From: Streptomyces sp. NRRL F-6131
Lineage (GTDB): Bacteria > Actinomycetota > Actinomycetes > Streptomycetales > Streptomycetaceae
Direction: 5' to 3'
Length of the DNA: 64,000 bases
Assembly: GCA_000719695.1 (NCBI GenBank)
Contig: JOHN01000009.1
Span: 1 to 64,000 of the forward strand
Position numbers and translations under genes: made by a program. Positions within the stretch are counted from its first letter, which is position 1, and every line of letters begins with the position of its first letter. The notes below the pieces were generated by a model. The model saw only the letters and a list, made by a program, of their open reading frames with translations, did no database searches and was not told the DNA's origin. This document shows, one piece after another, positions 24,137 through 31,448 of this stretch.

Positions 24137-24595
24137 TCAGCTCGGGGAGATGCGGCCCCGCCAGCCTCCTTCCGCCCGTCCCCGTTCCTCCATGAAGTCC
24201 TTGAACCGCCGCAGGTCGCCCTTCACCCTCCGGTCGACCATGCCCAGTGCGGAGCCGGCCTTCTCGGCGAGGCCCTCGGGCCGGTAGTCGATGGCCAGGC
24301 TCACCCTGGTGTGCATGTCGTCGATGCTCCGGAAGGTGACGACGCCCTTCTGGTGGACGTCGCCGTCGATCGTCCGCCAGGCGATCCGCTCGTCCGGCAG
24401 CTGGTCGACGATCTCGGTGTCGAACTCACGGCTGACGCCCCCGATGCTGGTCCGCCAGTGGTTGTGACGGTCGTCCAGCTGGGTCACCGCTTCGACGCCC
24501 TCCATGAAGCGGGGGAACTCCTCGAAGAGGGTCCACTGGTCGTACGCGGCGTGCAGCGGCACGTCGACGTCGACCGACTCCTTGACCATGCTCAT
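24137..24595 (-). CDS. SRPBCC (Coq10/polyketide-cyclase-like) family protein
   Basis: A 152-residue protein with the Coq10-type pattern: ESVDVDVPLHAAYDQWTLFE, FPRFMEGVEAVTQLDDRHNH, an RIAWRTIDGDVHQKGVVTF strand pair, and the helix RRFKDFMEERGR at the end. The family binds hydrophobic ligands and is often membrane-associated and stress-induced. GGGAGG precedes ATG 24595. The upstream region has a weak GGGTTAT that only partly fits a SigB promoter. Confidence 0.85.
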   Translation of the reverse strand: MSMVKESVDVDVPLHAAYDQWTLFEEFPRFMEGVEAVTQLDDRHNHWRTSIGGVSREFDTEIVDQLPDERIAWRTIDGDVHQKGVVTFRSIDDMHTRVSLAIDYRPEGLAEKAGSALGMVDRRVKGDLRRFKDFMEERGRAEGGWRGRISPS

Positions 24596-24786
24596 CCGGT
24601 GCCTCCCTGCTGGTTGCGCTGCTGGGTCGGGGCCGGAAGCGCCCGGCCCCGACGGCGCGCCTGCCCCGACGGCCCGTCGATAACCCTCCGGGCCCCGGAA
24701 CCGTCCCAGTGGGTGCCACCCGGTGGCCGACCGGCGCCGCCCGGGATTGCATGGGAGGGCCCGATCCCCTGCTCCGGGAGGCAGTC

Positions 24787-25011
24787 GTGTACGAGATGTG
24801 GGCCGAGTCCGATCCGGCGGAGACGCCGTCGGGTCTGATGTGGCACGTGGTGTCGAAGAACGACGCGTCGACGGCGCTCTGCGGGCAGTTGCTGGAGCTG
24901 TCCCGCCGGGTGGTCCCGAACGGCACGGAGGTGCCGGCCGGGCTGCCCGACCGCTACTGCGATCCGTGCCTGGTCTCGGTGCGGGAGACCATGGCGGCGG
25001 CCGGCCACTGA
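24787..25011 (+). CDS. Small protein with paired cysteines
   Basis: A 74-residue protein: MWHVVSKNDASTALCGQLLE and DRYCDPCLVSVRETM carry three Cys, with Cys-x2-Cys near the end, suggesting a small zinc ribbon. GTG 24787 is chosen because GGGAGG lies just upstream. Proteins of this size with a TALCG...RYC.PC pattern recur as conserved hypotheticals in Streptomyces. It is divergent from SRPBCC. Function unknown. Confidence 0.65.
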   Translation: MYEMWAESDPAETPSGLMWHVVSKNDASTALCGQLLELSRRVVPNGTEVPAGLPDRYCDPCLVSVRETMAAAGH

Positions 25012-25074
25012 GCGTCGAGGGGGCCGCCGGCTCGTCCGGGGCGCGTGCGGCGACCGCCGCACGCGCCCTCCCGG

Positions 25075-25099
25075 GTTTGCCCGCGCGACGAACGGCTAG
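25075..25099 (+). promoter_or_regulatory. SigB-like promoter, predicted leaderless start
   Basis: GTTT, 15 bp, GGCTAG, ending 9 nt before ATG 25109, which has no ribosome binding site. Confidence 0.5.
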
Positions 25100-25108
25100 C
25101 CGCCTGGT

Positions 25109-26008
25109 ATGGACACTTCCCCGTACGACTTCGCGCAGACCAGGCCGTGGTCCCGGCGGCTGCGCCGTGCGCTGGACGCGCCGGCCGACTGGCGGTTCCT
25201 CGACCGCCCGGCCCGGCCGCTCGCCGACGCGCTGAACGGCCTGCCGCTCGGGCCCTACCGCGACCTCCTGCACGGTGTGTGGCTCGGCCACCCGGTGCAC
25301 CCGGCGCTGGTCCAGCTGCCGCTCGGCTGCTGGATCTCGGCGGAGCTCCTGGACTCCCTGCCCGGCGGACGGCGGGCGGCGGGCGTCCTGGTCGCCGCCG
25401 GGCTGGTGACCGCCGGGCCGGCCGCCGCGGCCGGCTGGGTCGACTGGGCCGCGCTGGACCCGCCGCGCCGGCGCACCGGCCTGGTGCACGCCGCCGCCAA
25501 CACCACCGGCGTGCTGCTGTTCGCCGGCTCGCTGCTGGCCCGCTGCCGCAACCGGCCCGTCCGGGGCCGGCTGCTCGGCCTGGCCGGGCTGACCGCCGTC
25601 TCGGCCGGCGGCGTGCTCGGCGGCCACCTGGCGTACCACCAGGCGGCCGGTCCCAACCGGGCGGCGGCGGTGCACCGGTCGGCGCCCCCGGAGTGGACCG
25701 GGGTCGGCCCGGTCGAGGACTTCCCGCCCGGCGTGCCGGTCCGGCGGACCGTCGAGGGGCTGGCGGTGGTCGTCGTCCACGACGACGAGGACGACTGGCA
25801 CGTCCTCGCGGACCGCTGCGCCCACCTGTCGGGACCGTTGTCCGAGGGCACGCTGGTGGACGGCTGCCTGCGCTGTCCGTGGCACGGGAGCGAGTTCCGG
25901 CTGCGGGACGGCGAGGTCGTCCGCGGACCGGCCACCGCGCCGCAGCCGGTGCTCCAGGCGCGGGTCCTCTCCGGACACCTGGAGATCCGACTGCCCGGGG
26001 CCGGCTGA
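25109..26008 (+). CDS. DUF2231 membrane domain fused to a Rieske [2Fe-2S] domain
   Basis: A 299-residue protein. Residues about 55-180 are a DUF2231 membrane domain (LGHPVHPALVQLPLGCWISA, then three to four hydrophobic helices). Residues about 205-295 are a Rieske domain with ligands Cys-x-His (DRCAHLSG) and Cys-x2-His (RCPWHGSEFRL), 16 residues apart. It could be a membrane-anchored electron carrier. The start lacks a ribosome binding site and sits 9 nt after a SigB-like -10, so it is predicted leaderless. It is followed on the same strand by a methyltransferase and a CDGSH protein. Confidence 0.88.
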   Translation: MDTSPYDFAQTRPWSRRLRRALDAPADWRFLDRPARPLADALNGLPLGPYRDLLHGVWLGHPVHPALVQLPLGCWISAELLDSLPGGRRAAGVLVAAGLVTAGPAAAAGWVDWAALDPPRRRTGLVHAAANTTGVLLFAGSLLARCRNRPVRGRLLGLAGLTAVSAGGVLGGHLAYHQAAGPNRAAAVHRSAPPEWTGVGPVEDFPPGVPVRRTVEGLAVVVVHDDEDDWHVLADRCAHLSGPLSEGTLVDGCLRCPWHGSEFRLRDGEVVRGPATAPQPVLQARVLSGHLEIRLPGAG

Positions 26009-26080
26009 GCCGGGGACCCGCCTCCGCCCGGGCGTGCGGGCACCGGGTGTGGGGCGCGTCCGACGGGGCAGGCGCCCGGC

Positions 26081-26755
26081 ATGTTGCTGATCAGACCACC
26101 CGGGGTCTACGGGCCCCAGGGCGACACCGACCTGCTCGTCTCCTGCCTGCGCCGTGAGCGGCTGACCGGCGCCAGCCGGGTGCTGGACCTCGGCACCGGG
26201 ACCGGCGTGGTGGCCCTGGCCGCCGCCCGGAGCGGCGCCCGGGTGACGGCCGTGGACCTCTCCGCCCGCGCCGTCCTCACCGCCTGGCTGAACACCCGGC
26301 TCCACCGCCGCCGCGTCGAGCTGCGCCACGGCGACCTCACCCGACCGGTGGACGGCCGACGTTTCGACCTGGTCACGGCCAATCCGCCGTACGTACCGGC
26401 CGACGGTCCGGGCGGTCCCGCGGGGGCGGTCCCGACGGCCGGGCACGGTGCCGCGCTGGCCTGGGACGCCGGGCCGGACGGGCGGCTGGTCCTGGACCGG
26501 ATCTGCCGGGACGTGCCCCGGCTGCTGACCGACGACGGCGTGCTGCTGATCGTGCAGTCCTCGCTGGCGGGCGTCCAGTCGACGCTCACGGCGCTGCGCC
26601 GAGCGGGGCTGCGCGCCGCCGTGGTGGCCCGCCGCCGGCAACCGTTCGGGCCGGTGATGACCGCCCGGGCCGGGCTGTTCGAACGGCTGGGACTGATCCG
26701 GGCCGGGGAGCGGGAGGAAGAACTGGTGGTGGTGCGCGGTGTCCGGTCACGCTGA
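26081..26755 (+). CDS. HemK/PrmC-like SAM-dependent methyltransferase
   Basis: A 224-residue class I methyltransferase. SAM motif VLDLGTGTGVVALAAARSG (about residue 35), acidic VDLSARA, and the catalytic tetrapeptide NPPY (in VTANPPYVPADG, about residue 105), typical of N5-glutamine or adenine N-methyltransferases of the HemK2/MTQ2 type. The substrate is uncertain. The last 17 bp overlap the CDGSH gene. No clear ribosome binding site at ATG 26081. Confidence 0.83.
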   Translation: MLLIRPPGVYGPQGDTDLLVSCLRRERLTGASRVLDLGTGTGVVALAAARSGARVTAVDLSARAVLTAWLNTRLHRRRVELRHGDLTRPVDGRRFDLVTANPPYVPADGPGGPAGAVPTAGHGAALAWDAGPDGRLVLDRICRDVPRLLTDDGVLLIVQSSLAGVQSTLTALRRAGLRAAVVARRRQPFGPVMTARAGLFERLGLIRAGEREEELVVVRGVRSR

Positions 26756-27134
26756 CGACCCCACCCACGAGGACGGTCCCGCTCGGGCCTCCGGTGTCCG
26801 CCCCGCCGAGGACGGACCGGGCCACCGACCGCCGGTACGGGTGACCGTGCTGGCGGAGGGGCCGATCCTGGTGGAGGGGCCGGTCGAGGTGATCGGCCCG
26901 GACGGCACCGTCCGCGTCTCCGAACGCCCGGTGGTGGCCCTCTGCGCGTGCCGCCGCAGCCGCCGCAGCCCGTTCTGCGACACCAGCCACCGGCGGCGCG
27001 GCGGCCGCCGGAGCGACCGCCGCGCCGACCCCGGGGCGTCCGGTCCCGGAGGGTCCGACCCCCGGGGGTCAGACCCCCGAGGGTCGGACTCCGGAGGGTC
27101 GGCCGGACCGCCCGGGACCGTCGGGCAGGGGTGA
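26739..27134 (+). CDS. CDGSH-type iron-sulfur protein
   Basis: A 131-residue protein. The core is a single CDGSH motif, LCACRRSRRSPFCDTSHRRR (Cys-x-Cys, Cys, His ligands; the Gly is Thr), preceded by a beta-rich VTVLAEGPILVEGPVEV segment. It binds a [2Fe-2S] cluster in redox or iron handling. It starts at GTG 26739, overlapping the methyltransferase by 17 bp. The C-terminal 35 residues are a GSDPRG-type repeat, encoded by GGGTC(A/C)GACCC-like repeats, and overlap the converging iron-enzyme gene by 66 bp. Confidence 0.78.
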   Translation: MSGHADDPTHEDGPARASGVRPAEDGPGHRPPVRVTVLAEGPILVEGPVEVIGPDGTVRVSERPVVALCACRRSRRSPFCDTSHRRRGGRRSDRRADPGASGPGGSDPRGSDPRGSDSGGSAGPPGTVGQG

Positions 27135-28097
27135 ACGCAGCGAACTGCGGCCCGCCCGCCAGTGGTCCAGCAGGTGGGCGGCGAACCGGTCGTCCACCGT
27201 CGCGGACGCCGCCAGCCCGAAGGCGATGTCCTGGGCCAGCTCCGGTTCGGCCGCCGTCAGTTCGTCGATCACCCCGCGCCGCACCAGCTGCTCGTGCACG
27301 GCGTCCGCCTCGATGTGCTCCCGGTAGAACAGGGTGCCGTCCGGCCCCGCCCCCAGCCGTTCCAGGGCGGCGGCGAGCCGGGCGGCACCGGGCGGGGAGG
27401 TGATCTCGATCGCGGCGAACTGCCCGACGGCCGCGCCGCGCAGCGAGCGGTGCAGACCGAAGAGCGTCATCAGGTTCACCGCCGCCAGCGCGGGCGCGGG
27501 CACCGCGTCCAGGTAGTGCCCGTACGAGGCCTCCAGGCCCAGGTCCGCCATCATCCGGGCGAACAGCAGCGCGTGCGCGCGCTCCGGGCGTCCGGCGCCG
27601 TACTCGTCGTAGGTGACGGCCATCAGCACCGCCTGGGCCGGGCCGTGGATCCGGGGCAGCAGCCACAGCTGCGGGTCGGCCTCCTTGAGGTGGTAGACGG
27701 AGCGGTGCACCAGGTACTCGCGGGCCTGCCAGCGTTCTCCCTCGGCCAGGAGGTAGCCGGACGGACCGCCCTCGCCCGGCGCGGTGAGCAGGCCGTCCAC
27801 CAGCTCCGCGAGCGGCGGCACCGGTCCGGTCGCGGCCCGGACGGCGGCGAGGAACGGGCGCTCCAGGGCCCGCCGGAGGCCGAGCAGGCCCGGGTCCCAC
27901 TCCCAGCCGGGGTCGACGCCGGGCAGGCCGCGGTCGTGCAGCTCGTAGCAGAGGTGGAGCGCCAGCTGGTGGTCCTCGCCCCAGGGATCGCCGTCCCCCG
28001 CCGCCGCCGGCCGGGCAGTCCCGTCGGGCGGCCCCGCGGTGACCAGCTCCAGGACGCCTGTCGAGAGCGGCCCCCGGGCCGCCGGCACCCGCCTCAC
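27069..28097 (-). CDS. Iron-containing redox enzyme (heme-oxygenase-like fold, HDO family)
   Basis: A 342-residue protein of the heme-oxygenase-like diiron oxidase type. Key segments are WQAREYLVHRSVYHLKEADP, AVTYDEYGAGRPERAHALLF, FYREHIEADAVHEQL and EPELAQDIAFGLAA, which place Glu/His/Asp ligands on successive helices. Relatives desaturate, fragment or N-oxygenate small substrates. GTG 28097 is chosen because GGGGGAG lies 6 bp upstream and the codon overlaps the preceding stop in GTGA. The C-terminus overlaps the CDGSH gene on the opposite strand. Confidence 0.8.
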   Translation of the reverse strand: MRRVPAARGPLSTGVLELVTAGPPDGTARPAAAGDGDPWGEDHQLALHLCYELHDRGLPGVDPGWEWDPGLLGLRRALERPFLAAVRAATGPVPPLAELVDGLLTAPGEGGPSGYLLAEGERWQAREYLVHRSVYHLKEADPQLWLLPRIHGPAQAVLMAVTYDEYGAGRPERAHALLFARMMADLGLEASYGHYLDAVPAPALAAVNLMTLFGLHRSLRGAAVGQFAAIEITSPPGAARLAAALERLGAGPDGTLFYREHIEADAVHEQLVRRGVIDELTAAEPELAQDIAFGLAASATVDDRFAAHLLDHWRAGRSSLRSPLPDGPGRSGRPSGVRPSGV

Positions 28098-28387
28098 CGT
28101 CCACTCCCCCGGGTCACCGAGCGGCGGCCCGCACGGGGGCGACCCGCACCGCCGACCGGACCGCGGAGCAGCATCCCGGCGCAGCCGAGCACCAGCAGCC
28201 AGCCCGCGATCAGCAGCCACGGCACCGGCGCCGCCTCGGCGGCCAGCCCGCCGGCCAGCAGCGCCGGCGGTACCAGTCCCAGCGCGGGGAGGGTGCCGGG
28301 GCGCGTCCCGCTGGTCGCCGCCCACACCCGTCCGCGCACCGCGAGCCCCCGGGCCCGCAACGCCGCCACGATCCTCCGCCGCCTCAT
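28094..28387 (-). CDS. Small two-helix membrane protein
   Basis: A 97-residue protein: a basic N-terminus MRRRRIVAALRARG, two hydrophobic helices (about residues 35-52 and 54-74), and a basic C-terminus. GAGGGAGG lies 8-9 bp before ATG 28387. The stop overlaps the start of the iron-enzyme gene by 4 bp (GTGA), so the two are coupled. It may anchor the enzyme, but this is inference from context. No family recognised. Confidence 0.6.
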   Translation of the reverse strand: MRRRRIVAALRARGLAVRGRVWAATSGTRPGTLPALGLVPPALLAGGLAAEAAPVPWLLIAGWLLVLGCAGMLLRGPVGGAGRPRAGRRSVTRGSGR

Positions 28388-28560
28388 CCCGTCAGCCTCC
28401 CTCTCCGCACACGCGGTCCGTCCCCTCCGGCCCCCGGCCGTGCGGCTTCCCCGAACGGCGGCTCCCGAACCTCGGCGCGCCGTCTCGCCCGCGCACCGCT
28501 CCACGGCGCACCCCGGCCGGCCATATTCCGTCACGTCCGCCCCCGAGGCAGCAGCCGGAG

Positions 28561-28818
28561 TCAGTCGTCCGTGCCGCTCTCCGTGCCGCTCTCCGTGCCG
28601 CTCTCCGTGTCGTTCTCCGTCGGCGCGGCGGTGTCCGCGCCGCCCTCGGTGTCCTCGGCGCCGGCCGGCTGCTCGGCGACGGGCACACCCGCCCGAACGG
28701 TGGTGGCCCCGCGCGAGCGGGGGCGCTCGTCGTGGGGCGGCTCGTGGTGGGGCTCGTGCTGCGGCTCGCCGTGGTGCAGGGGGACGCCGCCGGCACCGCC
28801 CTGGGGTTGGTCGTCCAT
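28561..28818 (-). CDS. Small acidic His-rich repeat protein
   Basis: An 85-residue hydrophilic protein: Gly-rich start, a His/Pro/Glu stretch (HHGEPQHEPHHEPPHDE), and a C-terminal TESG repeat from a 12-bp tandem repeat. Probably disordered; the His cluster could bind metal. AGGAGGTG lies 7 bp before ATG 28818, an excellent ribosome binding site. Function unknown. Confidence 0.65.
   Translation of the reverse strand: MDDQPQGGAGGVPLHHGEPQHEPHHEPPHDERPRSRGATTVRAGVPVAEQPAGAEDTEGGADTAAPTENDTESGTESGTESGTDD
28571..28618 (-). repeat. 12-bp tandem repeat in coding sequence
   Basis: Three exact copies of GTGCCGCTCTCC and a fourth with changes, encoding ESGT units. Confidence 0.8.
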
Positions 28819-28997
28819 CGTGGGCACCTCCTGGTCAGACGGCCCGGCCGAAGGCCTGGGCGGGATAGCGGGCGGCCGAGGCACCGCGGCCGACACCCGG
28901 CCAGCGGCGGCCGGGCCGGTGGTGAACCGCGCGGCGGGCGGTCGACGGCGGGACAGGCGCGGCGACGTGCCGCTCGCCCGTGGCCGCCCGGCCGGCG

Positions 28998-29156
28998 TCA
29001 GTCCTCTCCGAGGACGGCGTAGCACTCGGCATCGCCCTGCTCCCTGTCGTCGTCGTCCGGGGTGCCCGGCGGCCGGCTGCGGACGGGCCGGGCGTCCTCG
29101 GACGGGTCGGGGTCGCGGACGGCCGTACCTGGACCGTCGCCTTGACGCGGCTCCAT
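28998..29156 (-). CDS. Small acidic protein
   Basis: A 52-residue, Asp/Glu/Arg-rich protein ending DDDDREQGDAECYAVLGED. GGAGGTGG precedes ATG 29156. A full-consensus SigB-type promoter (GTTT-N15-GGGTAG) lies 60 bp upstream. Too small and biased to assign; probably a disordered stress peptide like those at 5920 and 28561. Confidence 0.6.
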   Translation of the reverse strand: MEPRQGDGPGTAVRDPDPSEDARPVRSRPPGTPDDDDREQGDAECYAVLGED

Positions 29157-29541
29157 GGTGGCCACCTCCGGGGAACTTCGGGGGCATCCGAACGGGTGCC
29201 TCAGGACCTTTCCGGCTACCCGGGGCGCGCCCCGGAAAACGGACGGCCCACCGCCCCCAGCCACGCTGCGTGACGGCCGCCCGGGTGTCCGTGACCAACG
29301 TCCGGCCGCCGGACCGGCGATGCCCGGGCCGGTCCGGCGACAGCCCGGGCAGGTGCGCCCCCGCGCCGGGCCCCGGCCCGGCGCGAACGGACGGTACGCG
29401 CAGTTCCCACCCAGGCCCGCCGTCCCGCCCGCCCCGCACCCGGGGTTCACGACCACCGCGGCCTTCCGGCGCGACGGATCCGCCGGCCGACCGGCAGTCG
29501 GCCGGCGGCGGGCGGCCGGCGGCCGGCGGCCGGCGGATCCG
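29157..29541. other. 385-bp intergenic region
   Basis: Holds the SigB-type promoter at 29216-29240 and most of the terminator of the phosphoesterase operon at 29473-29543. Nothing gene-like is seen in the 230 bp between. Confidence 0.6.
29216..29240 (-). promoter_or_regulatory. SigB-type promoter for a small acidic protein
   Basis: On the minus strand: GTTT, 15 bp, GGGTAG; one of the best matches in the window. The -10 ends 59 bp before ATG 29156. Confidence 0.65.
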
Positions 29542-29543
29542 TC
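29473..29543 (-). terminator. 17-bp hairpin at the end of the phosphoesterase operon
   Basis: 29473-29489 pairs perfectly with 29527-29543 (GACGGATCCGCCGGCCG and complement). The arm begins within the stop codon of the phosphoesterase; the loop is itself GGCCGGC-rich. Confidence 0.6.
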
Positions 29544-30279
29544 ACGCCGGTCCGGACGGCTCGTGGAGGTGGTAGACGGCGAAGGCGCGGCCGATCACCG
29601 GTTGGGCCACGTTGCGGACGCGCACGCCGCAGGCGGTGAGGCCGTGCTCGGTGCCGAGGTGTGCGTGGCCGTGGACGGCGAGATCGGCGCCGGCCCCGTC
29701 GATCGCCTCGGCGAGCAGGTAGCTGCCGAGGAACGGATAGATCTCCGGTGGCTCCCCGGCCAGGGTGTCGGGTACCGGGGCGAAGTGCAGGAGTGCGACC
29801 CGTACGGCGCAGCCCTCGGCGGCGAGCCGGTCGAGGGCGGACCGCAGACCGTCCGCGCAGTCCCGGGTGTGCCGGATGAACGCCTTCATCTCCGGCTCGC
29901 CGAACTCGCCACCGCTGCGCCCCGCGAATCCTCCCCCGAAGCCCTTGGTGCCCGCGATGCCGACCGACCTGCCGTCCACCCGGACGGTGGTCGCGGAGCG
30001 CTCCAGGACCTGGAGGCCGTGCCCGGCCAGGATCGCGGTGACCTCCTCGGGTCGGCCGGCGTCGTAGTCGTGGTTGCCGAGCACCGCGACGACGGGCACC
30101 GCGAGTCCGCCCACTTCCTCCCCCACCACCACGGCCTCGCGCGGCGTACCGTGCCGGGTGAGGTCCCCGGCGAGCAGCAGCAGGTCCGCCTGCCGCTCGA
30201 TCCCCGCGAGGGCGGGGCGCAGCCGCCCGCGGCTGTCCGGGCCGAGGTGGATGTCGCCGACCGCGGCGATCCGGATCAT
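29542..30279 (-). CDS. Metallophosphoesterase
   Basis: A 245-residue calcineurin-like phosphoesterase with the full metal-ligand set: VGDIHLG, LLAGDLTRHG, VLGNHDYD, LLHFAPV and HGHAHLG. These bind two metals and cleave phosphomono- or diesters; the substrate is unknown. ATG 30279 overlaps the stop of the BON gene (ATGA). Last gene of a three-gene operon with a nucleotidyltransferase and a BON protein. Confidence 0.87.
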   Translation of the reverse strand: MIRIAAVGDIHLGPDSRGRLRPALAGIERQADLLLLAGDLTRHGTPREAVVVGEEVGGLAVPVVAVLGNHDYDAGRPEEVTAILAGHGLQVLERSATTVRVDGRSVGIAGTKGFGGGFAGRSGGEFGEPEMKAFIRHTRDCADGLRSALDRLAAEGCAVRVALLHFAPVPDTLAGEPPEIYPFLGSYLLAEAIDGAGADLAVHGHAHLGTEHGLTACGVRVRNVAQPVIGRAFAVYHLHEPSGPA

Positions 30280-30599
30280 GCGAGGTCCTCGGCGGTGGTG
30301 GGCGCGGTGGCCCCGACGAGCACGATGTCGGTGTGGACGATCAGGCCGGTGAGGACCTCGCTGACGATCTGTTCGACGGCGGCCCGGCGCTGTTCGCTCG
30401 GCACGGAGCCGCGGACGGTGACGCGGGCGCCGTGCAGTTCGATGCGCAGGCCGAGTTCGCCGACCTCGTCGGCGGCCAGCCGGTCGCGCAGGTGGGCGAT
30501 CCGGTACTCGCTGTCGTCCGGATCGGCGCGGGGGCCGGTGCCGGGACGGGGGCCGGTGCCAGGGCGGCCGGGGCCGACGGGGCCTGTGGAAGCGGTCAT
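30276..30599 (-). CDS. BON-domain protein
   Basis: A 107-residue protein. A short Gly/Pro/Arg repeat (GPGRPGTGPRPGTGPR) is followed by a BON-like domain: EYRIAHLRDRLAADEVGELG, RVTVRGSVPSEQRRAAVEQI, VHTDIVLV. BON domains bind phospholipid or act as small adaptors. No signal peptide, so probably cytoplasmic. Its ATG overlaps the upstream nucleotidyltransferase stop by one base (TGATG) and its stop overlaps the phosphoesterase start by 4 bp, giving tight coupling on both sides. Confidence 0.7.
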   Translation of the reverse strand: MTASTGPVGPGRPGTGPRPGTGPRADPDDSEYRIAHLRDRLAADEVGELGLRIELHGARVTVRGSVPSEQRRAAVEQIVSEVLTGLIVHTDIVLVGATAPTTAEDLA

Positions 30600-31318
30600 C
30601 ACGCGGTCTCCTCGGCGCGGGGGGCGGTGCCGCGGCTCGGAAGGCCCGCGGCGTTGTCGGACGGAGCCGGTCCGATCACCTGGAGCCGCTCCAACAGGTA
30701 CAGGAAGGCGGCCGGCATGGGGCGGTCCCCGCGCTCGGCACGCACCCGCTGCCAGTCGACCTTCTCCCGCAGCGGCCGCACCACGGAGAGCACGGCGCCG
30801 AAGTCGCAGTGGTGCTCGGAGAAGGCGGCGAGCAGGCTGCTGACGAGGTCGGTGGCGGCGAGCACCGGCATGTGGACGGAGTCGACGGGCAGTTCCTCGG
30901 CCCGGTCGAGGAGTTGGGAGGTGACCGGCCGTTTGGCGAGTTCGAGGATGAGGTCGACGTCCTGGCCGAGGCACCGGGCCTTGATCAACCAGTCCTCGGG
31001 CGGCAGGAAGACCTGGAGTCCCGCCTCGCGCAGGGTGCGGGTGACGGCGTCGGCGTCCTCACGACGGATGCAGAAGTCGGCGTCGTGCTGGAGCCGGACG
31101 ACGGCTCCGTGGGCGTAGGCGGCCACGCCTCCGGCGAGGGCGAAGGGGTGGTGCCCGGCCTTGAGCAGCGAGCCGATCCGCTTGGCCGCCTCCAGGATCG
31201 CCTGGGTGCGGTCGGGCGGGAACTCGGCCGCGGGGTGGAGCGGCCAGTCCGCGGCCGTGATCCGGCCCGGCGGGCCGGGGTGGTCGGCACGAGGGTCCGT
31301 CGCGATCTCCTGGCCCAT
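30599..31318 (-). CDS. Nucleotidyltransferase family protein
   Basis: A 239-residue protein with a minimal nucleotidyltransferase pattern: FALAGGVAAYAHG followed by LQHDADFCI (the Gly-Gly and Asp-x-Asp motif) and a third acidic residue in GQDVDLILEL. Such enzymes transfer a nucleotide to a protein, RNA or small molecule; some are toxins, but no toxin partner is seen. AAGGAGGTCACC before ATG 31318 is an ideal ribosome binding site. A SigB-type promoter lies 55 bp upstream. First gene of the operon with BON and phosphoesterase. Confidence 0.75.
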   Translation of the reverse strand: MGQEIATDPRADHPGPPGRITAADWPLHPAAEFPPDRTQAILEAAKRIGSLLKAGHHPFALAGGVAAYAHGAVVRLQHDADFCIRREDADAVTRTLREAGLQVFLPPEDWLIKARCLGQDVDLILELAKRPVTSQLLDRAEELPVDSVHMPVLAATDLVSSLLAAFSEHHCDFGAVLSVVRPLREKVDWQRVRAERGDRPMPAAFLYLLERLQVIGPAPSDNAAGLPSRGTAPRAEETA

Positions 31319-31373
31319 GGTGACCTCCTTCGGCCGGCCGGTGCGCGATGGGTGCGGTCGGACGCCCCGGCGG

Positions 31374-31398
31374 CTACCCGTCCGGGGCGCGTTCACGC
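31374..31398 (-). promoter_or_regulatory. SigB-type promoter of the nucleotidyltransferase operon
   Basis: On the minus strand: GCGT, 15 bp, GGGTAG. Same elements and spacing as the hemerythrin 1 promoter at 6924-6948. Confidence 0.55.
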
Positions 31399-31448
31399 GG
31401 GCCGGGGCCGAGCAGCACGCCGAGGTCGGCGGTCAGACCCGCCGCCGG

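Noticed and set aside
18783..24287. A very long plus-strand open frame of about 1,834 codons
   Set aside because: It runs antisense through the LAL gene and others. It is Arg/Pro/Gly-rich and has no family features, a usual shadow frame in DNA of this G+C content.
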